NCBI GenBank assembly: GCA_947458875.1
Contig: CANGZD010000002.1
Coordinates: 1-64,000, forward strand
Reading direction: 5' to 3'
Source of the DNA: Sphingobacteriaceae bacterium
GTDB lineage: Bacteria > Bacteroidota > Bacteroidia > Sphingobacteriales > Sphingobacteriaceae
Length of the DNA stretch: 64,000 nucleotides
In this document: positions 21,197 to 31,023 of the stretch, in pieces
How the letters are laid out: every line of letters starts with the position of its first letter
How positions within the stretch are numbered: position 1 is the stretch's first letter
Position numbers and translations under genes: made by a program
The notes under the pieces: model-generated
Told to the model about the DNA's origin: nothing
The model's database searches: none
Seen by the model: only the letters and a program-made list of their open reading frames with translations

Positions 21197-21871
21197 TTAG
21201 TTGTCTTTTACGCAACGTGCCGGGAACCCGACGCCATCCGTTACGGAAGTGAACTGTAACTTTCCATTATTACTGCCCATTGTATATAAAGATACAGCAT
21301 CTGCTATTTCTTGTGTTGAGGAGAAATAGAAGCCAACCACATAAGTATATCCGAAGCCTGAAGAGCTTGTTACTCCATTGGGTAGCGCTGTAAATCCACT
21401 TTGATTTGTCGCTGCTGTATTGGGGCTTGCCCAATGAGTTGTCCCTTTTTCTTTCAGTTTTCCACCAGCTACATCAAGCCCACCGAGTGTTTGCGCTAAA
21501 AGTTCCCAATCTTCATTGGTGGGGATATGCCAACCTTGAGGTGCCAGCTTACCGCTGTATACCGCTTTACTATTATAAAATGCGCCCCAGGGCTTCTTTT
21601 CATTTATATCGTAGTTAAACCAACAAAAACCAGGTGTTTGCGTGGCTCCCCACTCAACTTTATCATTTATTTCATTTAATGCTGTGCCATCATTGAGCCT
21701 AGTAGTCCTCAAATTCTCAGCCATCCAGGTCTGCGTGCCAATCTTAACAGTTTTATAAACATTGCCGTCAATATCTGTTACAGTGCCGGTTTGCAGCCTA
21801 TCTTTTTTACAAGACAGGCTCAGTAAAATCAAAATGGCAAATAGAATATGGTTTACAAAAGTGGTTTTCAT
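21197..21871 (-). CDS. FISUMP (Fibrobacter succinogenes major paralogous domain) lipoprotein
   Basis: Lipobox LLSLSCKK; TVKIGTQTWMAENLRT, GWHIPTNEDWELL, GFPARCVKD; start trimmed from 21898 to MKTTF. Confidence 0.85.
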   Translation of the reverse strand: MKTTFVNHILFAILILLSLSCKKDRLQTGTVTDIDGNVYKTVKIGTQTWMAENLRTTRLNDGTALNEINDKVEWGATQTPGFCWFNYDINEKKPWGAFYNSKAVYSGKLAPQGWHIPTNEDWELLAQTLGGLDVAGGKLKEKGTTHWASPNTAATNQSGFTALPNGVTSSSGFGYTYVVGFYFSSTQEIADAVSLYTMGSNNGKLQFTSVTDGVGFPARCVKDN

Positions 21872-22011
21872 TAGGATATGATAGTTAAATTGTAACAATA
21901 TCTAATTTACTTAGCCAAATTGTTTTCTATTCATTTTTCCGACAGATTGCCATTTTTGAGTGACGAATGGTAGGTTTTTTAGACGTTTAGATGTAAAAAT
22001 GCCAAGATCGA

Positions 22012-22065
22012 AAGAACGAACTCCTAAAGCAGGGAGGCTATAGAACCAATAATTATTTTGATTAA
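22012..22065 (+). pseudogene. Detached C-terminal remnant of a second gmd allele
   Basis: Reads [17 protein letters not shown] versus real gmd tail [17 protein letters not shown]; contains a 32 bp perfect direct repeat of 21155-21186 at 22027-22058. Confidence 0.8.
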
Positions 22066-22091
22066 TCTTCTTTTTTGGATAGAATAGATCA

Positions 22092-22116
22092 AACCCGGCT
22101 TTGCGCCGGGTTTTTT
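22092..22116 (+). terminator. Rho-independent-type terminator
   Basis: AACCCGGC-TTTGC-GCCGGGTT followed by T run. Confidence 0.85.
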
Positions 22117-22168
22117 GATTATTTTATAATATAAATTAACTAATTAAAAATAAGTACCTTATTATTAC

Positions 22169-22184
22169 TAACTATTAATAGTTA
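22169..22184. repeat. 16 bp perfect palindrome TAACTATTAATAGTTA
   Basis: Sequence equals its reverse complement; in AT-rich spacer. Confidence 0.8.
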
Positions 22185-22310
22185 TATTATTCTATAAATA
22201 AACCCGATTTCAGCTAATACCGGCCAAGAGCTGAATGCCTACAGCCGTATGAGTGGAAAGCGGGACTCAAGTTGATAAAAAATACAGGTTTGGCTTTTTT
22301 AAAAAAAAGC

Positions 22311-24239
22311 TTAGGAAGCCATGGTTTGTGTAGCACGGCTATGGGCCATCTCTTTCACTTTTTGTTGAATAGCTGCTGCATCGTAACCACATTCAGCCCA
22401 TAACTCTGGCTGTTCTCCATGTTCGATTACCTGATCGGGAATACCAAGCCTGATCACCCTGGCAGTGTAATAATTTTCGGCCATGAATTCGATCACGGCA
22501 GATCCCATACCTCCCTGAATGCAACCATCTTCTACCGTAATTACGTTTTTGAATTTGGAGAAAACTTCATGGAGTAATTGTTCGTCAATGGGTTTGGCAA
22601 AGCGCATATCGTAATGCGCCGGATAGATTCCTTCGGCATTCAATTCCTGGCAAGCTTTTGTTACTTCGTTACCGATATGGCCGATACTTAGAATAGCCAC
22701 TTCTTCACCGTCACAAATTTTTCTGCCTTTGCCAACAGAAATAGCTTTAAACGGGCGTTTCCAGTCGGGCATCACCCCATTACCTCTCGGATAGCGGATG
22801 GAAAAAGGTCCCATATTTTCTTGCTGGGCAGTGTACATCAGGTTGCGCAGTTCTTCTTCATTCATCGGGGCCGAAACCACCATGTTCGGGATACAGCGCA
22901 TGTAGGCCAAGTCATAAGCACCATGGTGCGTAGGTCCATCGGCTCCGGCTACGCCACCCCGATCTAAACAGAAAACCACATTGAGTTTTTGTATGGCTAC
23001 GTCGTGGATCACCTGATCATAGGCTCGTTGCATGAAGCTGGAATAGATATTGCAGAATGGGACCATTCCCTGCGTAGCCAAACCGGCAGAAAAAGTAACG
23101 GCATGTTGCTCGGCAATACCTACGTCGAATGCCCTTTTGGGCATGGCTTTCATCATGATGTTTAATGAGCAGCCGGAAGGCATGGCAGGCGTAATACCCA
23201 TGATTTTATCATTTTTTTCAGCCAGCTCTACGATCGTATGTCCAAAAACATCCTGGTATTTTGGCGGCTGCGGTTTGTCAGAAACCGATTTTTTGATTTC
23301 GCCGGTTATTTTATCAAATAAGCCGGGCGCATGCCATTTTGTTTGATCCTGCTCTGCCAAAGCATAGCCTTTGCCTTTAACAGTTACGCAATGCAGCAAT
23401 TTAGGACCCGGAATATTTTTTAGATCGTTGAGCACTTTTACTAGGTGTTTTACATCGTGACCGTCTATTGGTCCGAAATACCTGAAATTGAGTGCTTCGA
23501 AGAAATTGCTTTTTTTGAGGAGTGTTCCTTTGATGCTCTTCTCGATCTTCTTAACCAACTCATGAGCGTTAGGCCCCAAGCTGGAAAGTTTATTTAAAAC
23601 CAATGAAACATCATCTCGGAAGCGATTATATGTTTTAGAGGTGGTAATGTCTGTGAGGTATTCTTTCAGTGCGCCAACATTTGGATCGATGGACATGCAA
23701 TTATCATTGAGAATAACCAAGAGGTTAGAATTCTCAATACCGGCATGATTGAGTGCCTCAAAAGCCAAGCCCGCTGTCATGGCGCCGTCGCCAATTACGG
23801 CCACATGTTGGCGTTCAGTATTGCCTTGGTATTGCGAAGCAACAGCCATTCCAAGAGCTGCAGAAATAGAAGTTGAGGAGTGCCCCACACCAAAGGTATC
23901 GTACTCACTTTCAGATCTTTTTGGGAAACCACTGATCCCCTTATATATACGGTTGGTATGGAAGTTTTTGCGTCTTCCGGTCAATATTTTATGACCGTAA
24001 GCCTGATGGCCTACATCCCAAACCAATTGGTCATCGGGGGTATTGAGTACATAATGTAAAGCTACGCTGAGTTCTACTACGCCTAAACTGGCGCCAAAAT
24101 GACCGCCATTAACTGAAACTACATCAATGATGTATTGACGTAACTCCTGGCAGATCTGCTCCAGCTCGCTTTCATTAAATTTTTTTAAGTCAGCGGGCAG
24201 GTTGATCCTCTCTAATAGTTCACCGGCTTTAATTTCCAT
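22311..24239 (-). CDS. dxs: 1-deoxy-D-xylulose-5-phosphate synthase
   Basis: 642 aa; VVSVNGGHFGASLGVVELSVALHYV, GDGAMTAGLAFEALN, DGPTHHGAYDLAYMR. Confidence 0.98.
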   Translation of the reverse strand: MEIKAGELLERINLPADLKKFNESELEQICQELRQYIIDVVSVNGGHFGASLGVVELSVALHYVLNTPDDQLVWDVGHQAYGHKILTGRRKNFHTNRIYKGISGFPKRSESEYDTFGVGHSSTSISAALGMAVASQYQGNTERQHVAVIGDGAMTAGLAFEALNHAGIENSNLLVILNDNCMSIDPNVGALKEYLTDITTSKTYNRFRDDVSLVLNKLSSLGPNAHELVKKIEKSIKGTLLKKSNFFEALNFRYFGPIDGHDVKHLVKVLNDLKNIPGPKLLHCVTVKGKGYALAEQDQTKWHAPGLFDKITGEIKKSVSDKPQPPKYQDVFGHTIVELAEKNDKIMGITPAMPSGCSLNIMMKAMPKRAFDVGIAEQHAVTFSAGLATQGMVPFCNIYSSFMQRAYDQVIHDVAIQKLNVVFCLDRGGVAGADGPTHHGAYDLAYMRCIPNMVVSAPMNEEELRNLMYTAQQENMGPFSIRYPRGNGVMPDWKRPFKAISVGKGRKICDGEEVAILSIGHIGNEVTKACQELNAEGIYPAHYDMRFAKPIDEQLLHEVFSKFKNVITVEDGCIQGGMGSAVIEFMAENYYTARVIRLGIPDQVIEHGEQPELWAECGYDAAAIQQKVKEMAHSRATQTMAS

Positions 24240-24359
24240 TTAGTATAGATGTTCAAAAAGTGTTGGAACACAAATTAAGCAAATTTGCGCCTAATAATCT
24301 TACAATTTAAATATTTTGCTCGTAAAACTTATTAATTGACTTAATTTTGTTTCAACCTT

Positions 24360-25112
24360 ATGCAGGCTTCAGAAAATTTTGAAATCAGGCTTCCCAAATT
24401 TGAGGGTCCTTTCGATTTGTTGTTATTTTTCATCGAGAGGGACGAGCTGGATATTTACGATATTCCCATTGCCAAGATAACCGACGATTTTCTGAATTAT
24501 ATCCACCAGCTCAATGCCATGAATATGGAAGTTGCCAGTGAATTTATTTACGTGGCTGCCACCTTGATGCGAATTAAGGCAAAGATGCTACTACCCCGAC
24601 AGGAATTAGATGAGGAGGGCAATGAAATAGATCATCGTAAAGATCTGGTTCAGAAACTCTTGGACTACAAGCGTTTTAAATTGGTGACGGAAGAACTGAA
24701 ACTGTTGGAAGAGGAGCGCTCATTGAAAGAAAAGCGGGGGCACTTATCTTTTGATTTGCAGCAAATTAGTGAGCAATATGCACAACCGGGGGAAGAATTG
24801 GCCAGCGTCGATTTGTATAAATTGATGCTCACTTATGAGCGGATCATGAACAAGTACGACATCCGGTCTAAGGAAGTGAAACATACGGTGGTTCAGTATC
24901 CTTATACCATCGAAGGGCAGAAAAAAGTGATTATGGATTTGTTGGCACTCAATCAGCAGTTAGATTTCGATTACCTGAAGAAACAGTCAGAAAACAAGGT
25001 ACATTTCGTTTATAATTTTTTGGCCCTGCTCGAAATGCTTCAACAGCAATTGGTATCGATACAAACCGGTTTGGGTTTTAATAATTTTTGGGTGGAAGCC
25101 AAATCGGCCTGA
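24360..25112 (+). CDS. scpA: Segregation and condensation protein A
   Basis: 250 aa; LPKFEGPFDLLLFFIERDELDIYDIPIAKITDDFLNYI. Confidence 0.93.
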   Translation: MQASENFEIRLPKFEGPFDLLLFFIERDELDIYDIPIAKITDDFLNYIHQLNAMNMEVASEFIYVAATLMRIKAKMLLPRQELDEEGNEIDHRKDLVQKLLDYKRFKLVTEELKLLEEERSLKEKRGHLSFDLQQISEQYAQPGEELASVDLYKLMLTYERIMNKYDIRSKEVKHTVVQYPYTIEGQKKVIMDLLALNQQLDFDYLKKQSENKVHFVYNFLALLEMLQQQLVSIQTGLGFNNFWVEAKSA

Positions 25113-25188
25113 GCCCGATTTCCTCAAATTTTTCTGCGGCTCATTAGATTAAATATGTATTTTTAAGCCACCTATTTATAAAGATTTC

Positions 25189-26463
25189 ATGAAGAGAGAT
25201 AAACTCATTTTTCAACTGATTGAAGAAGAATTACAGCGTCAGGAGACGGGTATTGAACTGATCGCTTCCGAAAATTTTGTTAGTCCGCAAGTGATGGAAG
25301 CCGCCGGTTCGGTTTTGACAAATAAATACGCGGAAGGCTTACCCGGTAAAAGGTATTACGGCGGCTGTGAGGTGGTAGATGAAATTGAAAACATTGCCAT
25401 TGACAGAGCCAAAGAATTGTTCAACGCTGCCTGGGCAAATGTGCAGCCACATTCGGGTGCACAGGCTAATGCAGCTATATTTCTGGCACTATTGAAACCC
25501 GGCGATAAGATTTTGGGATTCGACCTCTCTCATGGTGGCCATCTCACCCATGGTTCTCCGGTAAATTTTTCGGGTAAATTATACCAACCCTTCTTCTACG
25601 GGGTAAAGCCAGATACCGGCTTAATTGATTATGAACAGCTCGAAAAGGTAGCGCTAAAGGAAAAACCAAAACTGATCATTTGTGGGGCTTCGGCTTACTC
25701 AAGAGAATGGGATTATGCGTTTATCCGTAATGTAGCCGACCAAATAGGGGCGCTGGTTTTGGCTGATATTTCGCATCCTTCGGGTTTAATTGCCCGCGGC
25801 TTGCTCAACGATCCGCTTCCGCACTGCCACGTGGTGAGTACCACTACGCATAAAACTTTACGTGGCCCTCGTGGTGGGATGATCATGATGGGAAAAGATT
25901 TTGAAAATCCTTTCGGTTTAACCACTCCAAAAGGGGAGATCAAAATGATGTCTTCTCTCTTAGATGGTGCCGTTTTCCCGGGTACCCAGGGCGGTCCGCT
26001 TGAGCACATCATTGCTGCCAAAGCCATTGCTTTTGGCGAAGCGCTGAGTGATAGCTACATGAAATACATCATCCAGGTAAAGAAAAATGCGGCGGCCATG
26101 GCTGCTGCCCTCATGGAGAGAAATTATCAGATCATTTCAGGTGGAACTGATAATCATTTGATGTTGCTCGATTTGCGAAATAAAAATATCAGTGGTAAGG
26201 CTGCCGAAGCAGCTTTGGGCGAGGCAGGTATTACGGTGAACAAGAACATGGTACCTTACGATGATAAATCTCCATTTGTTACTTCAGGTATCCGCTTAGG
26301 AACGGCGGCAATTACCACACGTGGTTTGAAAGAGAAACACATGGAATTGATTGTTGATCTGATTGACCAAGCCCTCGTACAAGCGGAGAATACCAAAAAA
26401 CTTCACAAAATCCATCAGCAGGTTTCTGAGCTGATGTCCAAATATCCGCTTTATAAAGCTTAA
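25189..26463 (+). CDS. glyA: Serine hydroxymethyltransferase
   Basis: 424 aa; [43 protein letters not shown]. Confidence 0.98.
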   Translation: MKRDKLIFQLIEEELQRQETGIELIASENFVSPQVMEAAGSVLTNKYAEGLPGKRYYGGCEVVDEIENIAIDRAKELFNAAWANVQPHSGAQANAAIFLALLKPGDKILGFDLSHGGHLTHGSPVNFSGKLYQPFFYGVKPDTGLIDYEQLEKVALKEKPKLIICGASAYSREWDYAFIRNVADQIGALVLADISHPSGLIARGLLNDPLPHCHVVSTTTHKTLRGPRGGMIMMGKDFENPFGLTTPKGEIKMMSSLLDGAVFPGTQGGPLEHIIAAKAIAFGEALSDSYMKYIIQVKKNAAAMAAALMERNYQIISGGTDNHLMLLDLRNKNISGKAAEAALGEAGITVNKNMVPYDDKSPFVTSGIRLGTAAITTRGLKEKHMELIVDLIDQALVQAENTKKLHKIHQQVSELMSKYPLYKA

Positions 26464-26475
26464 TCATTTAAACAC

Positions 26476-26502
26476 AAAAGAGCCGGAAATACCGGCTCTT
26501 TT
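26476..26502 (+). terminator. Terminator hairpin downstream of glyA, potentially bidirectional
   Basis: AAAAGAGCCGG-AAATA-CCGGCTCTTTT perfect inverted repeat between convergent genes. Confidence 0.88.
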
Positions 26503-26604
26503 GCTTTCTAAAAATTAACGCATACGTTAGGATTATTTGGGAGAAATCTAACGCAATCCTTTATACGTTAGAATGCTGACTCGGGTTACAATTATTTTCA
26601 ATTT

Positions 26605-27297
26605 TTATTCGGCGTAAGCCAAAGCAGCTATACTGAGCGTTATTTTAGCTTTTTCTTGTAAACAAAGGGCACAGGCTTCGATGGTGGAGCCGGTAGTGAT
26701 CACGTCATCAATCAGCAGAATATGTTTTCCCTCGAGCTCTTCCGGTTGATGGATGGAAAAAGCTTCCTGCATGTTCTCGTATCTCGAAAACCTAGTCTTC
26801 TTTGTCTGACTTTCGGTATGTAGATTTCTATTTAAATGGGTGGTTGACAAGTCTACCTGAAGGACCTTACTGAGCCCTTTAGCAATCGCTTCACTTTGAT
26901 TATAACCCCTCATTTTGAACTTTTTAGGATGTAGCGGTACAGGTATGATGAGATCGGGTTTAATAAAACTTCCAGATTGCGACAATTCGTAGCCATACAA
27001 TTCTCCCAATCTTATCCCCAGCTGTTCCCTTTTTCGGTATTTAATTTGATGTAGAAGTGCTTGTACCCGACCGCCCTTTTTGAAGTGGAGGTATGCCCCT
27101 GCCTGAAAAAATGGAATCCTGCCCCAAAATTGCCTGGCCACCTTGTTGTTCGGATAGGCATGAAAGGCGGTTAAAGGGAGTTTGTAAATGCAGGAAGTAC
27201 AGATTTCCGCTTCGCCCTTGAACAAACTTTTGGCACAAGCACCGCACAATTCTGGGAAAAATAAGGCCAGAAAATCACTAAAATATTCTTTGAACAT
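26605..27297 (-). CDS. comF: ComF family phosphoribosyltransferase
   Basis: 230 aa; N-terminal Cys pairs (CGAC, CTSC); KMRGYNQSEAIAKGLS; LIDDVITTGSTIEAC. Confidence 0.92.
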   Translation of the reverse strand: MFKEYFSDFLALFFPELCGACAKSLFKGEAEICTSCIYKLPLTAFHAYPNNKVARQFWGRIPFFQAGAYLHFKKGGRVQALLHQIKYRKREQLGIRLGELYGYELSQSGSFIKPDLIIPVPLHPKKFKMRGYNQSEAIAKGLSKVLQVDLSTTHLNRNLHTESQTKKTRFSRYENMQEAFSIHQPEELEGKHILLIDDVITTGSTIEACALCLQEKAKITLSIAALAYAE

Positions 27298-27338
27298 AGT
27301 CGGATACCTTCTATGCTTATAACACGAAATGGTGAGAA

Positions 27339-28385
27339 TTATTGTTTTTTAACTGCTAGCTGGCCGCAGGCTGCATCGATGTCTTTCCCGCGGCTGCGTC
27401 TGATATTGGTGATGATGCCTTTGCTCCGGAGGAAATCGGCAAAGACTTCTATTTTATCGATAGCGGCATTTTGGAAAGCAGCAAAAGAAATCGGGTTGTA
27501 CTCGATGATGTTTACTTTGCAGGGAACGTGTTTGCAGAACCGTGCCAGTTCTTCTGCATCCGAAAGCTCATCATTAAAATCATTGAAAACGATATACTCA
27601 TAAGTTACCGGATTCTTTGTCTTGGTATAATAGTATTTCAATGCTTCGGCCAAAGCCTTTAGGCTGTTCTGCTCATTGATGGGCATGATCTCGTTTCTTT
27701 TCTGATCATTAGCCGCATGCAATGAAAGCGCCAGGTTAAACTTCACGCCATCATCGCCCAGTTTTTTGATCATTTTTGCAATACCCGCAGTAGAAACCGT
27801 AATGCGCTTGTACGACATATTCAGTCCATCTTCGGCCGTAATACGTTCAATGGATTTCAACACATTCGCATAATTGAGCAAAGGCTCGCCCATGCCCATG
27901 TAAACAATATTGCTAAGTGGCAATTGGTAGTTTTCTTCTGCCTGACGGGAAATCAAAACCACCTGATCAAAGATTTCATCTGCATTGAGGTTGCGCTTGC
28001 GGTCCATGTATCCCGTAGCGCAAAATTTACAGGTTAAACTGCAGCCTACTTGCGAACTAACACAGGCGGTCATCCGTTCGGGGGTAGGAATGAGTACGCC
28101 CTCAATTAGGTTCTCATCGTACAGCCTGAATGAGTTTTTGATGGTCCCATCGGCACTAAATTGAGAATCATCAATGCGGATATGATTAATTTGATATTGT
28201 TCTTTTAACTTTTCCCTGAGCGCTTTTGGCAGATTGCTCATCTCATCAAATTGCGTACAGGCCTTGGCCCAAAGCCAGTCGTATACCTGTTTAGCCCTGA
28301 ATGCAGGTTCACCCATTGCCTTAAAATGCTCGCTCAGGGTCTCGGGAGACAGGCTTCTGATATCTATTTTTGCTGGTTCTGCCAT
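27339..28385 (-). CDS. rlmN: 23S rRNA (adenine(2503)-C(2))-methyltransferase RlmN
   Basis: 348 aa; CVSSQVGCSLTCKFCATG radical SAM motif; NIVYMGMGEPLLNY; RGKDIDAACGQL. Confidence 0.97.
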   Translation of the reverse strand: MAEPAKIDIRSLSPETLSEHFKAMGEPAFRAKQVYDWLWAKACTQFDEMSNLPKALREKLKEQYQINHIRIDDSQFSADGTIKNSFRLYDENLIEGVLIPTPERMTACVSSQVGCSLTCKFCATGYMDRKRNLNADEIFDQVVLISRQAEENYQLPLSNIVYMGMGEPLLNYANVLKSIERITAEDGLNMSYKRITVSTAGIAKMIKKLGDDGVKFNLALSLHAANDQKRNEIMPINEQNSLKALAEALKYYYTKTKNPVTYEYIVFNDFNDELSDAEELARFCKHVPCKVNIIEYNPISFAAFQNAAIDKIEVFADFLRSKGIITNIRRSRGKDIDAACGQLAVKKQ

Positions 28386-28551
28386 GAGGAGACAAACTTA
28401 TCCAATTTTTAAAAATTAACTCTATAAAATAATTTTTATAGTTTAAACGAAACAATTTTCTATTATTTTTGATTATATGTTATTATTCCACACCATTCTT
28501 TTAGCGACTGCGACACCTAAGCACGAGTGATGATGTGATAGCTTGAAGATT

Positions 28552-29727
28552 ATGCCGAACTATTTCTCTGCTGATTATGTTTTCCCGGTGAGTGCTAAAC
28601 CTATTCCCAATGGGGTAGTTGCTATTAGTTCACATGGTGAAATTTTAGGTGTTTACGAAAAAGATCATCCTGATCTAAAAAATCAGTCTATCGAAAAACA
28701 CAAAGGGATTCTCGTTCCCGGGTTTGTGAATAGCCACTGCCACCTGGAACTCTCTCATTTAAAAGGAAAAGTCCAACCGAACATGGGCTTAATTGAATTT
28801 ATTAAATGTGTTTTAGGCCTTAAACAATTTGACCAGGATGAAGTTTTGGCGGCCATGGAAGCTGCCGACGAGGAAATGCAGAAGAATGGGATTGTAGCAG
28901 TGGGCGATATTTCTAATCATATCCTATCCAAATCTGTTAAGGAGAAGAGTAAACTGTACTATCATACTTTTATTGAATTGATTGGGATCAATCCCGCTGT
29001 CGCGAAAGAGGTATTTCAAAAGGGTTTAAAATTGAAGGAGGAATTTGCACCCTTGCCCAATTCCATCACTCCGCATGCGCCCTATTCAGTGAGCAAAGAA
29101 TTGATCAAGGAGATTGCTCATTTCGCCATCAAAGCAGAAAATATCATCAGTATCCATAACCAAGAAAGTGAAGAGGAAAACAAATTTTTTAGGTATCGAA
29201 CTGGAAAATTTTTAGACCTATACGAATTTTTGAAGCAAGATATCAGCTTTTTTAAGCCGCAAGCTCGAAATTCACTTCAAACATTCACCCCATCCTTCCC
29301 TGAAAATCAACGCATTCTACTGGTGCACAATACCTATACCAGCCTGAAGGATCTGTATTTTGTAAAACGTTTCAATCGCGATGTATACTGGTGTTTCTGT
29401 CCCAAGGCCAACCTATACATAGAAAATCGCTTGCCTAAGGTAGATTTATTCCTACCTCAGGATTTCCACCTTACGATTGGTACCGACAGCTATGCTTCCA
29501 ATGAGGGGCTTTGTGTTTTATCAGAATTGAAGGTGTTACATGAACATTTCCCCAAATTAGCCTTCAGTGAAACCATCCGTTGGGCTACCCTCAACGGTGC
29601 CAAATTTCTGGGTATCGATAAAACCTTTGGAAGTTTAGAAAAAGGTAAAAAACCCGGTTTGAATCTCATCACTTACACAAACTATCTTGAACTGACTCGT
29701 AATTCTGGTGTTAAAAAATTAATATAA
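28552..29727 (+). CDS. Amidohydrolase family protein; aminofutalosine deaminase-like possible
   Basis: NSHCHLELSHLKG, TPHAPYSVS, IHNQES, GTDSYASN; start set at ATG 28552 rather than TTG 28543. Confidence 0.82.
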   Translation: MPNYFSADYVFPVSAKPIPNGVVAISSHGEILGVYEKDHPDLKNQSIEKHKGILVPGFVNSHCHLELSHLKGKVQPNMGLIEFIKCVLGLKQFDQDEVLAAMEAADEEMQKNGIVAVGDISNHILSKSVKEKSKLYYHTFIELIGINPAVAKEVFQKGLKLKEEFAPLPNSITPHAPYSVSKELIKEIAHFAIKAENIISIHNQESEEENKFFRYRTGKFLDLYEFLKQDISFFKPQARNSLQTFTPSFPENQRILLVHNTYTSLKDLYFVKRFNRDVYWCFCPKANLYIENRLPKVDLFLPQDFHLTIGTDSYASNEGLCVLSELKVLHEHFPKLAFSETIRWATLNGAKFLGIDKTFGSLEKGKKPGLNLITYTNYLELTRNSGVKKLI

Positions 29728-29773
29728 GCACACAATATTTGTGCATTTGGACTGAAAGCGTCAAATTAGACAG

Positions 29774-30718
29774 ATGAATTCAGTCCAAAAGCTTTTTGGA
29801 ATCAAATATCCGATCATACAAGCAGGCATGGTTTGGTGCAGTGGCTGGCGTTTGGCAGCAGCAGTTTCAAACGCCGGTGGCTTGGGAATTATTGGGGCCG
29901 GTTCAATGTATCCGGAAGTTTTAAGAGAACACATCCGGAAATGTAAACAGGCTACCCAGCAGCCTTTTGGTGTCAATATTCCACTTCTGTATCCTGATAT
30001 AGATCAGTTAATGGAAATTTTAGTGTCGGAAGTGATAAAAATTGTCTTCACTTCTGCCGGTAATCCGGCAACCTGGACTCCCTTTTTAAAAGAGAAAGGG
30101 ATGACGGTGGTACATGTGGTAGCCAACACCAAATTCGCCACGAAAGCGGCAGAGAGCGGTGTAGATGCCATTGTAGCCGAGGGATTTGAGGCCGGTGGCC
30201 ATAACGGCAGGGAAGAAACCACTACTTTGTGTTTGGTACCTATGCTCAAAGAAGTGGTGACCTTACCTATTATTGCTGCCGGAGGTATTGCCAGCGGTAA
30301 ATCTATGCTGGCGGCAATTGCCTTAGGAGCAGATGGTGTGCAAATTGGTTCCCGGTTTGCAGTGGCCGAGGAATCATCAGCTCATGAAAACTTCAAAAAA
30401 GCCATTTTAGATGCCAAAGAAGGCGATACCAAGTTGCGTTTAAAATCGTTAGTGCCGGTACGTTTACTCGAAAATGAATTCGCTCTCAAAGTGGCCGAAG
30501 CTGAGCAGGCTGGTGCCAGTAGGACTGAATTAGCGGCTTTATTGGGAAGAGCCAGGGCCAAAAAGGGGATGTTTGAAGGTGACATGCAAGAAGGAGAATT
30601 AGAAATCGGGCAGGTATCAGCCATGTTAGACCGTGTACAACCGGCTGCAGAAATTCTCAGCGAAATATGGACAGAATTTTTACTTGAAAAACAACGATTA
30701 GCGGATTTAAACTTTTAG
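29774..30718 (+). CDS. NAD(P)H-dependent flavin oxidoreductase (nitronate monooxygenase / FabK-like)
   Basis: 314 aa; YPIIQAGMVWCSGWRLAAAVSNAGGLGIIGAG; EGFEAGGHNG; AAGGIASGKSM. Confidence 0.9.
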   Translation: MNSVQKLFGIKYPIIQAGMVWCSGWRLAAAVSNAGGLGIIGAGSMYPEVLREHIRKCKQATQQPFGVNIPLLYPDIDQLMEILVSEVIKIVFTSAGNPATWTPFLKEKGMTVVHVVANTKFATKAAESGVDAIVAEGFEAGGHNGREETTTLCLVPMLKEVVTLPIIAAGGIASGKSMLAAIALGADGVQIGSRFAVAEESSAHENFKKAILDAKEGDTKLRLKSLVPVRLLENEFALKVAEAEQAGASRTELAALLGRARAKKGMFEGDMQEGELEIGQVSAMLDRVQPAAEILSEIWTEFLLEKQRLADLNF

Positions 30719-30720
30719 AG

Positions 30721-31005
30721 ATGAAACACCTCCAAGTTAGTGTTTATGGAAAGGTTCAGGGTGTTTTTTTTAGGGCCAGTACCAAAGCCGTGGCCGATGT
30801 GCTCGGTGTAAAGGGCCTGGTGATAAATCAGCCCGACGGTAGCGTTTACATAGAAGCGGAAGGTGATGATTTTTCATTGGAAGAGTTTCTTGATTTTTGT
30901 AAACACGGACCGGAAAAAGCCCAAGTGGAAAAAGTAGTGATCAATGAAGCTGAACCGAAAAACTATCGTAATTTTGAAATAAAGAAAAAGTTAGTCAGCC
31001 CCTAA
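30721..31005 (+). CDS. Acylphosphatase
   Basis: 94 aa; VYGKVQGVFFRASTKAVADVLGVKGLV. Confidence 0.93.
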   Translation: MKHLQVSVYGKVQGVFFRASTKAVADVLGVKGLVINQPDGSVYIEAEGDDFSLEEFLDFCKHGPEKAQVEKVVINEAEPKNYRNFEIKKKLVSP

Positions 31006-31023
31006 ATCCTTTAGCTTAAGCCC

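Noticed and set aside
21155-22058. Small integrative element with att sites from the 32 bp direct repeat
   Set aside because: The interval is under 1 kb and contains only a lipoprotein gene; no integrase or recombinase. Divergence outside the core fits allele replacement better.
22235-22275. Group II intron domain V-like motif (agccgtatgagtggaaagcgggactcaagttg)
   Set aside because: The helix does not close as in domain V, and there is no reverse transcriptase or intron-like sequence nearby.
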